Shown piece after piece: positions 51,021 through 59,299 of a stretch of DNA of 64,000 nt. Source of the stretch: PALSA-911 sp963743035. GTDB taxonomy: Bacteria > Pseudomonadota > Alphaproteobacteria > Acetobacterales > Acetobacteraceae. The position numbers were made by a program, and so were the translations under genes. Each line of letters starts with the position of its first letter. The stretch's first letter is position 1. The notes beneath the pieces are model-generated. The model searched no databases. It saw only the letters and a program-made list of their open reading frames with translations, and was not told the origin of the DNA. The stretch covers positions 310,001 through 374,000 of the forward strand of contig CAVUOB010000002.1 in assembly GCA_963743035.1 (NCBI GenBank), in the 5' to 3' direction.

Positions 51021-51707
51021 ATGCATCGACGTTCCTTCATTGCCGCCTCGATCTTCGCCGGTCTCCCCCGCCTTGCCGGGGCGACGGCGACCGAGACGCC
51101 GACCGTGCTGGAACTGTTCACCTCCCAGGGTTGCTCCTCCTGTCCCCCGGCGGAGCGGCTGCTGGGACAGCTCGCGTTGCGCCCGGGGCTGATCGCGCTC
51201 GCCTGGCACGTGGATTACTGGGACCGGCTGGGCTGGCGGGACCCGTTTTCCTCGCCTGAGGCGACACGTCGCCAGCAAGCCTACGCACGCAGCCTCGGCG
51301 CCGAGGTCTACACGCCGGCCCTGGTGGTGGGCGGGGCGCGGATGGAAGTCGGCTCCGACACCGGCGCGGTCAACGCCGCGATCGCCACCACTCCGCCCGC
51401 CCGCATCGGCGTCGGCCTGCGCCGGACCGCAGAGGGCCTGGCCGGCGACGTCGCCTCGGCCGCGCAGCCGGTCAGCGCCCTGCTGGTGTTTTACCTGCCT
51501 GAAGAGACGACAGCGATCGGCGCCGGGGAAAATGGCGGCCGGAAGCTGACCGATCACCGCATCGTGCGGGAAGTCCATGATCTCGGCACCTGGGACGGCG
51601 CTCCGAGACATTTCGACCTGCCGCCCCCGCCGCCCGGCCATGGCGCCGTGCTGCTGGTGCAATCGGTGGCTCTCCGCATTCTCGGCGCGGCGGAACTGCC
51701 GGCCTGA
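51021..51707 (+). CDS. DUF1223 family secreted thioredoxin-like protein
   Basis: A 228-residue protein with a signal sequence (MHRRSFIAASIFAGLPRLAGATA) and the DUF1223 pattern: TVLELFTSQGCSSCPPAERLLGQLA (a CxxC site), LAWHVDYWDRLGWRDPFSSPEAT, QQAYARSLGAEVYTPALVVGG. The family is predicted to have a thioredoxin fold, possibly with a disulfide-exchange role in the periplasm. The ATG at 51021 follows GGGGAGGGGC. Followed by tRNA-Gln on the same strand. Confidence 0.9.
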   Translation: MHRRSFIAASIFAGLPRLAGATATETPTVLELFTSQGCSSCPPAERLLGQLALRPGLIALAWHVDYWDRLGWRDPFSSPEATRRQQAYARSLGAEVYTPALVVGGARMEVGSDTGAVNAAIATTPPARIGVGLRRTAEGLAGDVASAAQPVSALLVFYLPEETTAIGAGENGGRKLTDHRIVREVHDLGTWDGAPRHFDLPPPPPGHGAVLLVQSVALRILGAAELPA

Positions 51708-51771
51708 GGCCGCCTCGCCGAAGGAAGCACTTTACCTGGGAGGCGGCCCGACCTATCACCCCTTCCGCCGA

Positions 51772-51846
51772 TGGGGCGTAGCCAAGCGGTAAGGCAGCGG
51801 ATTTTGATTCCGCCATTCGGAGGTTCGATCCCTCCCGCCCCAGCCA
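51772..51846 (+). tRNA. tRNA-Gln (anticodon TTG)
   Basis: Complete cloverleaf: acceptor TGGGGCG/CGCCCCA, D arm GCC…GGC, anticodon stem GCGGA/TCCGC with loop TTTTGAT (anticodon TTG at 51804-51806), T arm GGAGG-TTCGATC-CCTCC, discriminator G and an encoded CCA. It is the last core feature before the palindrome and insertion-sequence cluster, so it may have served as an integration landmark; no duplicated tRNA 3' end is seen downstream. Confidence 0.97.
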
Positions 51847-51998
51847 CGCATCCGTGCTTCGGCCGAGATATCTCGCCTGCCGGCAATTTATGGGCCCGCA
51901 TCGGGGGATAGCGGGAGGCATTGGGTCTCTGGCTGGCCGAGAGGCGTGGTCGACAACCTGCTCGCATTCCAGGCCGCTCGTTCTGCCCTGCTTGAGAG

Positions 51999-52050
51999 CT
52001 AGAGCAGTTTCAGTCAGACCGGAATCTGTCCGACTGATAAAACTGCTCGA
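51999..52050. repeat. CTAG-bordered palindrome A
   Basis: Arms GAGCAGTTT (52002-52010) and AAACTGCTC (52040-52048) with an inner pair CAGTC/GACTG. It begins with CTAG (51999-52002), but the right end has lost it. First of four related palindromes in this cluster. The 150 bp between the tRNA and this element hold nothing I recognise. Confidence 0.75.
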
Positions 52051-52061
52051 TAAAACAAAGG

Positions 52062-52116
52062 CTAGAGCGATTTCACGTCCGCCACTTTGCGGACACTCTG
52101 AGTGAAATCGCTCTAG
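52062..52116. repeat. CTAG-bordered palindrome B
   Basis: Perfect 15-bp arms CTAGAGCGATTTCAC (52062-52076) and GTGAAATCGCTCTAG (52102-52116) with an inner hairpin GTCCGC/GCGGAC. Its right-hand CTAG is the left insertion boundary of the IS1182-type element. Confidence 0.9.
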
Positions 52117-53560
52117 CAGGCTGTCGGGTTCACGTGTTCGCTGAGCGTCAACGGCATGTCTTGTGTCCTTCAGGCGGCCGTGAGGCGGTGTAGCCGCCTG
52201 CAATTGTAAGCCAGGGCGGTCAAGGTCCACTCGGTGGCGACGTTTTGGATGCCGCGCAGGCGGAAGCGGACGAAGCCCATGGCACTTTTGATGATGCCGA
52301 ACACCGGTTCCACGGTCTGCTTGCGCTTGCGGTAGAGGGTCTTGGCAGCGTCGGTCTGCAACTTGGCCTTCATGGCGAGACGCCATGGCTCGGTGATCCG
52401 CCGCGGTGCCTTTGCCTTCGGTGGCGGGCGGAAGTCGTAGGGCCGGTGCGGCTGGGTGCGTCCGATTGCCACCAGCGGCTCGATCCCGCGCACTTGCAAG
52501 GCTGCTACCGCTGGATCGCTGGCAAACCCGGCATCGGCCAACACCACTTTGGGCAGTCCGATGGTCTGCTCCATGGCCAGGATGGTGGCGGCAAAGCTCG
52601 GCGCGTCGGAGGGGCTGGCGGTCAGGTTGGTGGCCAGGATCAGTTGCGCGCCGTCGGCGCAGACCACCGCCTGTGCATTGTAGGCCTGGCGATACTCATG
52701 CGCATCCGAGCGGCGCATCAGCGCGCTGTCCGGGTCGGTCAGGTTGCTCTGGCGCTCGGGCGGCGGGTCATCATCCGGCGGTACCGGCGGACGGCCACGC
52801 CGCCCCAGCTTCGCGTCATAGGCGGCCTTCTTGGCCTCGTAGGCCGGCCGGACCGCTGCGGCCTGCTCGCGCGCCTCGGCCTCCAGCCGGGCGCAGGCCG
52901 CATCGAGCTTCGCCTTCAGCGTCTCGCGCCGGGCGATCTCGGCCGGCAGCGCCTGGGGATCAATATCCTGTGTATCCGCTGCCTCGGCCTGGGCCGTCAG
53001 GGCGGCGATGTCGGCCGCCAGCTTGGCCCGCAGAGCCTGCGCGCGGTCATAGCGCACCGAGCGGATCTTCGAGGCATTCGCGTCCAGCTTGGTGCCGTCG
53101 ATCGATACCACGCCGACCCGCAGCAGGCCGGTCTCGCGCGCCAGCAGCAGCACCTGCAGGAACGCCGCCTCGAACGCCGCCTTGTTGGTGCGCCGGAAGG
53201 CCGCGATCGTGTCATGGTCCGGATGGGTGTTGGCGGCCACGAAGCGCACGCCGATGTCGCGATGCGTCGCCCGCTCGATCCGCCGCGACGAGAACGTCCC
53301 GTTGGCATAGCAGTAGATCAGCAGCGCCAGCATCAGCCGCGGATGATATTGCGGCTTGCCCCCAGCCTGCTCGTTCACCTTGAAGGCCGACAGCGCAACC
53401 CGCTCCACCGCCGCAACCACGAAGTGCGCCAGGTCATCCGCTGGCAGCCAGTCCTTCAGGTCAGGCGGCAGAAGGAAAGCTTGTCTGCGGTCATACGGAA
53501 CAAAGGTCGCCATAACCGCAGTTTGACGCCTTTTGCGCCGTTCGGGAATCCGACAGCCTG
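52117..53560 (-). mobile_element. IS1182-family insertion sequence (1,444 bp)
   Basis: Terminal inverted repeats CAGGCTGTCGGGTTC (52117-52131) and its complement ending at 53560 (14 of 15 match). It is flanked on both sides by CTAG (52113-52116 and 53561-53564), consistent with a 4-bp target duplication. It carries one intact transposase gene and appears recent. Confidence 0.9.
52170..53513 (-). CDS. IS1182-family transposase
   Basis: A 447-residue DDE transposase: N-terminal domain (LLPPDLKDWLPADDLAHFVVAAVE… RIERATHRDIGVRFVAANTHPDHDTIAAFRR) followed by the catalytic core with Asp in VVSIDGTKLDANASK, Asp in VVLADAGFASDPAV, and Glu in RKQTVEPVFGIIKSAMGF. A charged, coiled-coil-like insert (about 165-240) separates the first two. 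The start is the ATG at 53511-53513 (MATFVPYDRRQAF). The ends are intact, so the element may still move. Confidence 0.93.
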   Translation of the reverse strand: MATFVPYDRRQAFLLPPDLKDWLPADDLAHFVVAAVERVALSAFKVNEQAGGKPQYHPRLMLALLIYCYANGTFSSRRIERATHRDIGVRFVAANTHPDHDTIAAFRRTNKAAFEAAFLQVLLLARETGLLRVGVVSIDGTKLDANASKIRSVRYDRAQALRAKLAADIAALTAQAEAADTQDIDPQALPAEIARRETLKAKLDAACARLEAEAREQAAAVRPAYEAKKAAYDAKLGRRGRPPVPPDDDPPPERQSNLTDPDSALMRRSDAHEYRQAYNAQAVVCADGAQLILATNLTASPSDAPSFAATILAMEQTIGLPKVVLADAGFASDPAVAALQVRGIEPLVAIGRTQPHRPYDFRPPPKAKAPRRITEPWRLAMKAKLQTDAAKTLYRKRKQTVEPVFGIIKSAMGFVRFRLRGIQNVATEWTLTALAYNCRRLHRLTAA

Positions 53561-53604
53561 CTAGAGCATGATCGCCGCTGATAGACGCGGCGATCATGCT
53601 CTAG
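53561..53604. repeat. CTAG-bordered palindrome C
   Basis: Perfect 18-bp arms CTAGAGCATGATCGCCGC (53561-53578) and their complement (53587-53604) around TGATAGAC. It is squeezed exactly between two insertion sequences: its left CTAG borders the IS1182 element and its right CTAG (within TCTAGA) borders the IS481 element. GAGCATGAT…ATCATGCTC palindromes are known as abundant intergenic repeats in Rhizobiales. Confidence 0.92.
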
Positions 53605-53605
53605 A

Positions 53606-54644
53606 TGTCGTTGCTACGGAGGTTGTCCCTCCGGGGTTGGGCTGAGAGGCTGTGGTTGCGAGGCCGCCAATCCACAACCCGGAGCCCCGGATGGACGTCC
53701 ATGAGAATGCGCGCACGACGCGCCATAGTCGAATGCTGATGGTGCAACGCCTGGCGAGCGGCTGGACGCCGGCCGCGGTTGCCCGGGCTCAAGGCGTGAC
53801 GGCCCGGACCGTGCGCAAATGGCGCGACCGCTTTGCCGCCGAGGGCGAGGCCGGATTGGCCGATCGCTCGTCGCGGCCGCATCGCAGCCCGACGCGGCTG
53901 GATGGGCGGGCGGAAGAGGAAATCGAGGCGCTGCGACGCCAGCGCCTGACCGGACCGGCCATTGCCCGCCAGCTCGGCCGGCCGCTGTCCACCGTCGGCG
54001 TCGTGCTGCGACGGCGCGGCCTGGGCCGGCTCCGCTCCCTTGATCCCCGGCCGCCCGTGATGCGCTATGAACGGGAGAACCCAGGCGAACTGATCCACAT
54101 CGACATCAAAAAGCTCGGGCGTATCGAAGGCATCGGTCATCGCATCACCGGCGATCGCACCGGCCAAAGCAATCGACGATCTGTGGGGGTGGCCTCGGCT
54201 GGGAATACCTTCACGTCGCCATCGATGACCGCTCGCGTCTGGCCTACACCCAGTTGCTACCCAGCGAGCGCAAGGAAGACGCCACAGCCTTCCTCCATAG
54301 CAGTCTTGCTTGGTTCAAACGGCATGGCGTCACGGTGGAGCGCGTCATGACCGATAACGGCGCCGCCTACAAAAGCTTCGCTTTCCGCGATGCCCTCCTC
54401 GCCCACGGCGTGCAGCACAAACGAACCCGTCCCTACACACCACGCACCAACGGCAAAGCCGAGCGGTTCATCCAAAGCAGCATCCGCGAATGGGCCTATG
54501 CGCAGCCTTTCCAATCATCGGCAGAGCGCGCCAAAGCGATGCATCCTTGGCTGCAAGACTACAACACAACCCGACCTCACGCAGCCCTCGGCGGGAAACC
54601 ACCCGTCAGCCGACTGAAGCGGGACAACGTCCTTGGTAGCGACA
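53606..54644 (+). mobile_element. IS481-family insertion sequence (1,039 bp)
   Basis: Ends TGTCG…TTGTCCC: 53606-53629 and the complement of 54621-54644 match at 19 of 24 positions, with TGT…ACA termini. TCTAGA is present on both sides (53600-53605 and 54645-54650), read as a 6-bp target duplication. It carries one transposase gene with a frameshift. Confidence 0.87.
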
Positions 54645-54649
54645 TCTAG
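53691..54649 (+). CDS. IS481-family transposase, frameshifted; stop codon lies in the flanking target site
   Basis: A DDE transposase: N-terminal helix-turn-helix (LASGWTPAAVARAQGVTARTVRKWRDRFAAEGEAGLADRSSRPH), first catalytic Asp in LIHIDIKKLGRI, second in VERVMTDNGAAYKS, and Glu in RTNGKAERFIQSSIREWAY. One frame shift occurs at about 54180-54210, between GDRTGQSN and GWEYLHVAIDDRSRLAY. The family normally makes one unbroken protein, so this copy is probably defective. The final codons are GAC ATC TAG, where TAG belongs to the TCTAGA flank. Confidence 0.87.
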
Positions 54650-54663
54650 ATCTTTGTTTTGGC

Positions 54664-54712
54664 GAGCAATTTTATCGCTCGGTTGAGGCAACCTCAAGCG
54701 ATATTGCTCTAG
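54664..54712. repeat. CTAG-bordered palindrome D
   Basis: Imperfect arms GAGCAAT…ATCGCT…GGTTGAGG and CCTCAA…AGCGAT…ATTGCTC, ending in CTCTAG (54707-54712). Its right CTAG is the left insertion boundary of the IS5-type element. Confidence 0.75.
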
Positions 54713-55557
54713 GTCGTGTGGACACTTACCTGAGCCAGAGGACGATGGCTGCGAGTGTGACTACAGCAAGGTAATCCTTGCGGTTTTCTCGAAGCGTGTG
54801 GCGACCCTGCGGAACTGCTTGAGCTTAGAGAAACAGCACTCAATCAGGTGACGCTGGGCGTAGAGTTGCTTGTCGAGCGGGTATTTTCGCGCACGGGAGG
54901 GGTTGTTGGGGATGACGGCCACGGCGCCCTTTTCGGCGATCGCCTGGCGCAGCGGATCGGCGTCGTAGGCGGCATCGGCCATAACGACCTCGGCGGGCAG
55001 GCCGTCAATCAGGCCATAGGCCTGCGGGCAGTCGCCGCGCTGACCGGCGGTTAGGATGAAACGCACCGGACAGCCGAGGCCCCGCACGGCCAGGTGGATC
55101 TTGGTGCTCAGGCCGCCACGGGAGCGTCCGATGGCCGGATCTTCAGACCCCCCTTTTTGGCCCCGGCGGCGTGCTGATGGGCGCGAATGATGGTGCTGTC
55201 GACGATCAGATATTCGAAGTCGGGATCGTCCGACATCGCCTCGAAAATGCGTCGCCACACCCCCTTGTGGCTCCAGCGGCTGAACCGGCGGAACACGCTG
55301 TTCCATTCGCCGAACATCTCCGGAAGATCGCGCCAGGGCGAGCCGGTGCGCATGATCCAGAGCACGCCCTCGACAAACATCCGGTTGTTACGCCCGGTCG
55401 ACCCCTTCTGGTCCGGCCGACCGATGATCAGTGGCGCCATGCGTTCCCACCCCGCGTCGGTCAGCATCAAACGATCCAATACGCCCAAGGCCGCCTCCCC
55501 AAAGGTAGCCTTGAATCACACCAAAGGCAGTTCGGGAATCCCTAGAGTCCACACGAC
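54713..55557 (-). mobile_element. IS5-family (IS427-like) insertion sequence (845 bp)
   Basis: Perfect 11-bp ends GTCGTGTGGAC (54713-54723) and GTCCACACGAC (55547-55557). CTAG is present on both sides (54709-54712 and 55558-55561); a 2-bp TA duplication with slightly longer ends is the other reading. It contains a two-frame transposase typical of the IS427 subgroup. Confidence 0.87.
54726..55488 (-). CDS. IS5-family (IS427 group) transposase in two frames, with a 3' one-base deletion
   Basis: ORF A starts at the TTG 55486-55488 after GGGGAGGCGGCC and encodes the N-terminal domain (MLTDAGWERMAPLIIG…WRDLPEMFGEWNSVFRRFSRWSHKGVW…YLIVDSTIIRAHQHAAGAKK). At the slippery run AAAAAGGGGGG (about 55153-55163) the ribosome must change frame to reach ORF B (GGSEDPAIGRSRGGLSTKIHLAV…VMADAAYDADPLR…RHLIECCFSKLKQFRRVATRFEKTAR). 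Programmed frameshifting is known for this group. A further one-base deletion near 54775 replaces the expected end (YLAVVTLAAIVLWLR, stop 54726-54728) with an early stop at 54761, so activity is doubtful. Confidence 0.85.
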
Positions 55558-55561
55558 CTAG

Positions 55562-55757
55562 CGCCTATTTTCTTAACGAGCCTCCTTATCCGACAGACGG
55601 CTCCGTTGGATGGGATGATACTCCCGAGCCTGGTTGCAGCGGATGGAACTGGCCACGCAACCATGCTGCTGCTGCTACAGATAGGCTGACGCACCGCAAA
55701 CGGTTGCCAGCGTCAGCGTCTCGATCCTGATTGGCTCCAATGTCAAAGGAGGTGAAG
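55562..55757. other. 196-bp region between the IS5 element and the next gene
   Basis: Lower in GC than its surroundings. It contains a run of CTG units (about 55665-55680) and the upstream region of the next gene. No gene, clear terminator or promoter is seen. Confidence 0.4.
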
Positions 55758-56051
55758 ATGTACGCAGCTATTCGTCAAGGCAAAGCCAGAGCCGGCAAGG
55801 CAGAGGAGCTGACCCGTACGATCAAGGAGGGGGCGATCCCGATCATCAGCGACGTCCCGGGCTTCCGAGCCTATTACGTGATCTACGCGCCGGACGACAC
55901 CGTGACGGCGATCAGCATCTTCGACGATTACGCGGGCGCCGAGGAGTCCAACAGACGCGGCCTCGCGTGGATCGAAAAGAGCCTGGCGCCGCTACTCGAG
56001 GGACCGGCCACGGCGATCGCCGGGCCGGTGATCGTGCATACCCTGGCATAG
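55758..56051 (+). CDS. Small antibiotic-biosynthesis-monooxygenase-like (ABM/dimeric alpha-beta barrel) protein
   Basis: A 97-residue protein (MYAAIRQGKARAGKAEELTRTIKEGAIPIISDVPGFRAYYVIYAPDDTVTAISIFDDYAGAEESNRRGLAWIEKSL) with the ferredoxin-like beta-alpha-beta pattern of ABM proteins. The start is set by a near-perfect AAAGGAGGT at 55746-55754; an ORF start at 55731 lacks one. Such proteins range from monooxygenases to stress-response dimers, so no activity is assigned. It stands alone between the IS cluster and the convergent binding-protein gene. Confidence 0.8.
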   Translation: MYAAIRQGKARAGKAEELTRTIKEGAIPIISDVPGFRAYYVIYAPDDTVTAISIFDDYAGAEESNRRGLAWIEKSLAPLLEGPATAIAGPVIVHTLA

Positions 56052-56119
56052 AGGGCCGCAGGGGAAGCGCCGGCCTGCGGATCGCACACGATCAGCCGGC
56101 CGGCATGCGGGCCGCGCCG

Positions 56120-57346
56120 CTACTTGGCCCCTGGCACCAATGGGCAACGGCTTTCGGCAAGAGGCCGGAAGGCCTGGTCCGGAGGAACCGTCGCGACCAG
56201 CTTGACGAGGTCCCACGGCCCCTTGGCTTCCGCCGGCGTCTTCACCTGCACGAGGTAAAGGTCATGCGCCATTCGCTGGTCGGGCCGGATCGTGCCGTTC
56301 GATGCATATGCGTCCGCGATCGGCGTTGCCCGCATGCGCGCCATCAGCGCCGGACCATCGTCGGTGTCGGCGTCCTTCACCGCCTGGAGGTAATGGCGCA
56401 CCGCGGAATATACACCGGCCTGGATCTGGGACGGCATGGCATGTCGCCGCGCGAAGAAGGCATCGGACCATTTCCGCGCCGCCGGCAACTCATCCTCGAA
56501 GAAGCTGGTCAGAATCAGGTTGCCCTGGGCGACCGGCAATCCCGCGGCATAGATATCGACATTCTGAAACGACATGGGGACGATCACCATCCCCCGCTCC
56601 GCCAGCCCGAACTCCGCGGCCTGCTTCATCGCCGTCGCGTTGCCGCCCGCCGCGTTCAGGGCCAGGACCTTCGCGCCGGATGCCTGGGCTTCCAGCAGGA
56701 AGGCGCTGAAATCGCTGGTGTTGAGCGCGGCCTTGGCGCTGCCGGCGACCTTGCCGCCGAGTTGCGCCAGGCGGGCGCGGGCGTCGGCTTCCACGGCGTG
56801 GCCGAAGGCATAGTCGGCGGTGATGAAGAACCACGGCTCTTTCGTCCGCTGCCAGACACCGGAGACGACGGCGGTGGCAGTGGAATAGGAATCCTGCGTC
56901 CATTGCACGCTGGTCGGCGCGCAGGCGCGATCGGACAGGTCGGCCGCGCCGGCGCCGGAGACCAGGAAGACCCGGTTATTCGCCCGCACGAGATCCTGCA
57001 CGGCGAGAGCCGCGGCCGACGTGCCGCCATCGGCGATCGCCTGCACGCCATCGCGGTCAAACCACTGACGCGCGATCGAGGAGGCGACATCCGGCTTGTT
57101 CTGATGGTCCGCCTGCAGGATCTGGATCGGCTTGCCATGGATCGTGCCGCCGAATTCCTCGGCGGCCATTCTCGCCGCCTCGACCGAGCCGGGACCCATG
57201 GCGGATGCGAAGGGGCCGCTCATGTCGGTCAGCACGCCGATGCGGATGGCGTCGCCCTTGATCTCGGCCTGCGCCGGAGCCGCCGCCAGGCCAAAAGCCA
57301 GGGCGGCGGGCAGCCAGGCCGCCAGGAATTGCCTTGAAGTGTTCAT
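56120..57346 (-). CDS. Branched-chain amino acid-type ABC transporter substrate-binding protein
   Basis: A periplasmic binding protein of 408 residues with a signal peptide (MNTSRQFLAAWLPAALAFGLAAAPAQA) and a Periplasmic_BP_6/LivK-type fold: IRIGVLTDMSGPFASAMGPGSVEAARMAAEEFGG at the N-terminus, and …FITADYAFGHAVEADARARLAQLGGKVAG in the middle. It is the last gene of the minus-strand catabolic cluster, 59 bp after the extradiol dioxygenase gene, which suggests a phenolic or aromatic acid ligand. No permease genes follow. The start is chosen at the signal peptide. Confidence 0.92.
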   Translation of the reverse strand: MNTSRQFLAAWLPAALAFGLAAAPAQAEIKGDAIRIGVLTDMSGPFASAMGPGSVEAARMAAEEFGGTIHGKPIQILQADHQNKPDVASSIARQWFDRDGVQAIADGGTSAAALAVQDLVRANNRVFLVSGAGAADLSDRACAPTSVQWTQDSYSTATAVVSGVWQRTKEPWFFITADYAFGHAVEADARARLAQLGGKVAGSAKAALNTSDFSAFLLEAQASGAKVLALNAAGGNATAMKQAAEFGLAERGMVIVPMSFQNVDIYAAGLPVAQGNLILTSFFEDELPAARKWSDAFFARRHAMPSQIQAGVYSAVRHYLQAVKDADTDDGPALMARMRATPIADAYASNGTIRPDQRMAHDLYLVQVKTPAEAKGPWDLVKLVATVPPDQAFRPLAESRCPLVPGAK

Positions 57347-57405
57347 GAACCTGTTTCCTCTGATTTGATCCGGAGCCGATGGCCGGGAAGCGTCACCCGC
57401 CCGCG

Positions 57406-58392
57406 TCACTCGCTGGCGATGGCCGCATCCAGCCAGGGGCAGTACGGAAGCTGCATCGGGGCGCGCAGCCCCTTCGCCGCGGCGGCCAGGCGCATCTCCC
57501 GCAGGCGGGCGCGTGGCTCGGGCTCCATGTAGAGCCGCTCATGGCCCCAGAAGCTCGGCCCGGCATGGGTCTCGTGCGGCTGCCAGGTCGCCGGGTCGAT
57601 CACATAACCGCCCCAGCCATATTCGACGAAGAAGCCGGAAGGCGAGTGCGTGTAGAACGAGGTTACGTGATCGTTGGTATGCCGGCCGAGCGTGTAGCCC
57701 ACACGCCCTTCCTCAAGCTGGGCAAGGTCGTAGCCCTGGCCGACATCGTCGAGGCTGAGGGTCTCCACCATGAAATGATGCAGGCCGGTCTTGCCGGACC
57801 CGACCATGGCGAAGCTGTGGTGCCGGCCATTGATATGGAAGAAATACAGCTTGTAGGGCTTCAGCCCGTAATCGGAAACGCGAAAGCCGAGCAGGTCGCG
57901 ATAGAACGGCAATAGCGGTTCGACGTCCTCGACATTGAGCACGGCATGTCCCATGCCGAGCGCGCCGGTGAGGAAGCCCGCGATCGGCCGGCCGGGCCGG
58001 AAGGGATCGGTCGCCACCGCCGGCCCGTGGAATACCTCCAGGCGATTGCCCGCCGGGTCCTGAAAGGCGATCAGATCGGCGACATGGCGCTGATCGGCCA
58101 GCGCGCGGGGAGCGCGGCCGACCCGCACCCCGTGCATCTCCAGCCGGGCCGCGAGCGCATCCAGCGCCGCCGCGTCCGCCACGTCCCAGCCGAGGAAGCC
58201 GAGCCCCTCGCCCGGCTCGCCGGTGACGATCAGGCGCTGCTGGCGGTCATCCATGCGATAGGCCCGCACGGCGCCGGCGCGATCCACCGGCTGCATCCCG
58301 AGCAGGCCGGTCGCATAGGCATTCCAATCGTCCAGCCGGGCGGAGTGGATGCCGATATAGCCAAGCCCGATCAGTCCGGGGGGCGTTGCCAT
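57406..58392 (-). CDS. Type I extradiol (VOC) dioxygenase, BphC/2,3-dihydroxybiphenyl dioxygenase-like
   Basis: Opens a catechol ring next to the hydroxyls. The 328-residue, two-domain vicinal-oxygen-chelate protein keeps the Fe(II) ligands His149 (MGHAVL), His205/206 (LHHFMVE) and Glu257 (GFFVEYGW), plus the active-site His of GRHTNDH (about 238-242) and a conserved Tyr. The N-terminal domain has lost the metal site, as in BphC. One base separates its start from the FAH-family stop. E. coli MhpB, by contrast, is a type III enzyme, so this pathway is only MhpA-like in part. Likely substrate: a 3-substituted catechol. Confidence 0.9.
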   Translation of the reverse strand: MATPPGLIGLGYIGIHSARLDDWNAYATGLLGMQPVDRAGAVRAYRMDDRQQRLIVTGEPGEGLGFLGWDVADAAALDALAARLEMHGVRVGRAPRALADQRHVADLIAFQDPAGNRLEVFHGPAVATDPFRPGRPIAGFLTGALGMGHAVLNVEDVEPLLPFYRDLLGFRVSDYGLKPYKLYFFHINGRHHSFAMVGSGKTGLHHFMVETLSLDDVGQGYDLAQLEEGRVGYTLGRHTNDHVTSFYTHSPSGFFVEYGWGGYVIDPATWQPHETHAGPSFWGHERLYMEPEPRARLREMRLAAAAKGLRAPMQLPYCPWLDAAIASE

Positions 58393-58393
58393 C

Positions 58394-59248
58394 TCATGCA
58401 GCCTCGGCGATCACAGGATTGCGCAGCACACCGATGCCGGTGATCTCCACTTCCGCCACATCGCCCGGGCGCATGAACAGCGGCGGGTTGCGTTTGGCGC
58501 CGACCCCGCCCGGCGTGCCGGAAACGATCACGTCGCCCGGCAGCAGCGGCAGGATGGTGGAGATATAGGCGATCTGTTCCGGCACCGAGGTGATCATCCG
58601 GTCGGTGGTGGCATGCTGCACCACCTGGCCGTTCAGCCGGGTTTCCAGCGTGAGCCGGGACGGATCGGGGATCTCGTCCGCGGTGACCAGCCAGGGGCCG
58701 AAGCCGCCGGTGCCGGCGAAGCTCTTGCCAGCGAGGTACTGGCTGGTGTGCCGCTGCCAGTCGCGCACGCTGCCTTCATTGTAGCAGGAATAGCCCGCCA
58801 CATGCTCCAGCGCGCGAGCGACAGGAATATGCCGCCCGCCCTTGCCGATGACGACCGCGAGCTCACCCTCGTAATCGAACTCGTCCGACGCGAGCGGTTT
58901 CACCAGTGGCCGGAGATGGCCCACCTGGCTGCCGGCGAAGCGGGCGAACAGCGCGGGCTTTTCCGTGACGGTGCGCCCGGTCTCGGCCACGTGGTCGCGG
59001 TAGTTCAGGCCGACGCAGATGATCTTGTCGGGATCGGGGATCACCGGGGCCAGTTCCAGGCCCTCCAGCGGCAGGTCGGGCGTAGCATCGCGCGCCACGC
59101 ACTCCGCCTCGGCCATGGCGCCGGCGGCCAGCAGGGTGCGCAGGCTGGGCCAGCGGTCGCCGAAGCGCCGGCCGAGGTCGACAACCCCGCCATTCTTCAA
59201 CACGCCGTAGCCGGGACGCCCGGCAGAGATGAACGATACGAGCTTCAT
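58394..59248 (-). CDS. Fumarylacetoacetate hydrolase (FAH) family protein
   Basis: A 284-residue protein with the FAH C-terminal fold: IICVGLNYRDHVAETGR, the metal site around DEFDYEGELAVVIGKGGRHI, and SGTPGGVGAKRNPPLFMRPGDVAEVEI. Family members are hydratases, decarboxylases, acylpyruvate hydrolases or isomerases of meta-cleavage products. Between a hydroxylase and an extradiol dioxygenase it probably acts on the ring-opened product or its enol, taking the place of MhpD/MhpC-type enzymes; the exact step is not decidable. Part of the minus-strand operon. Confidence 0.9.
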   Translation of the reverse strand: MKLVSFISAGRPGYGVLKNGGVVDLGRRFGDRWPSLRTLLAAGAMAEAECVARDATPDLPLEGLELAPVIPDPDKIICVGLNYRDHVAETGRTVTEKPALFARFAGSQVGHLRPLVKPLASDEFDYEGELAVVIGKGGRHIPVARALEHVAGYSCYNEGSVRDWQRHTSQYLAGKSFAGTGGFGPWLVTADEIPDPSRLTLETRLNGQVVQHATTDRMITSVPEQIAYISTILPLLPGDVIVSGTPGGVGAKRNPPLFMRPGDVAEVEITGIGVLRNPVIAEAA

Positions 59249-59299
59249 GGGTTTTCCTGTGCTTCTCTGTTTTGAGGCGTGTTCAGATTCAGGGTGTGT

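Noticed and set aside
51847..55757. A prophage or integrative element at tRNA-Gln
   Set aside because: No integrase, phage or conjugation gene and no repeated tRNA 3' end; only insertion sequences and palindromes are present.
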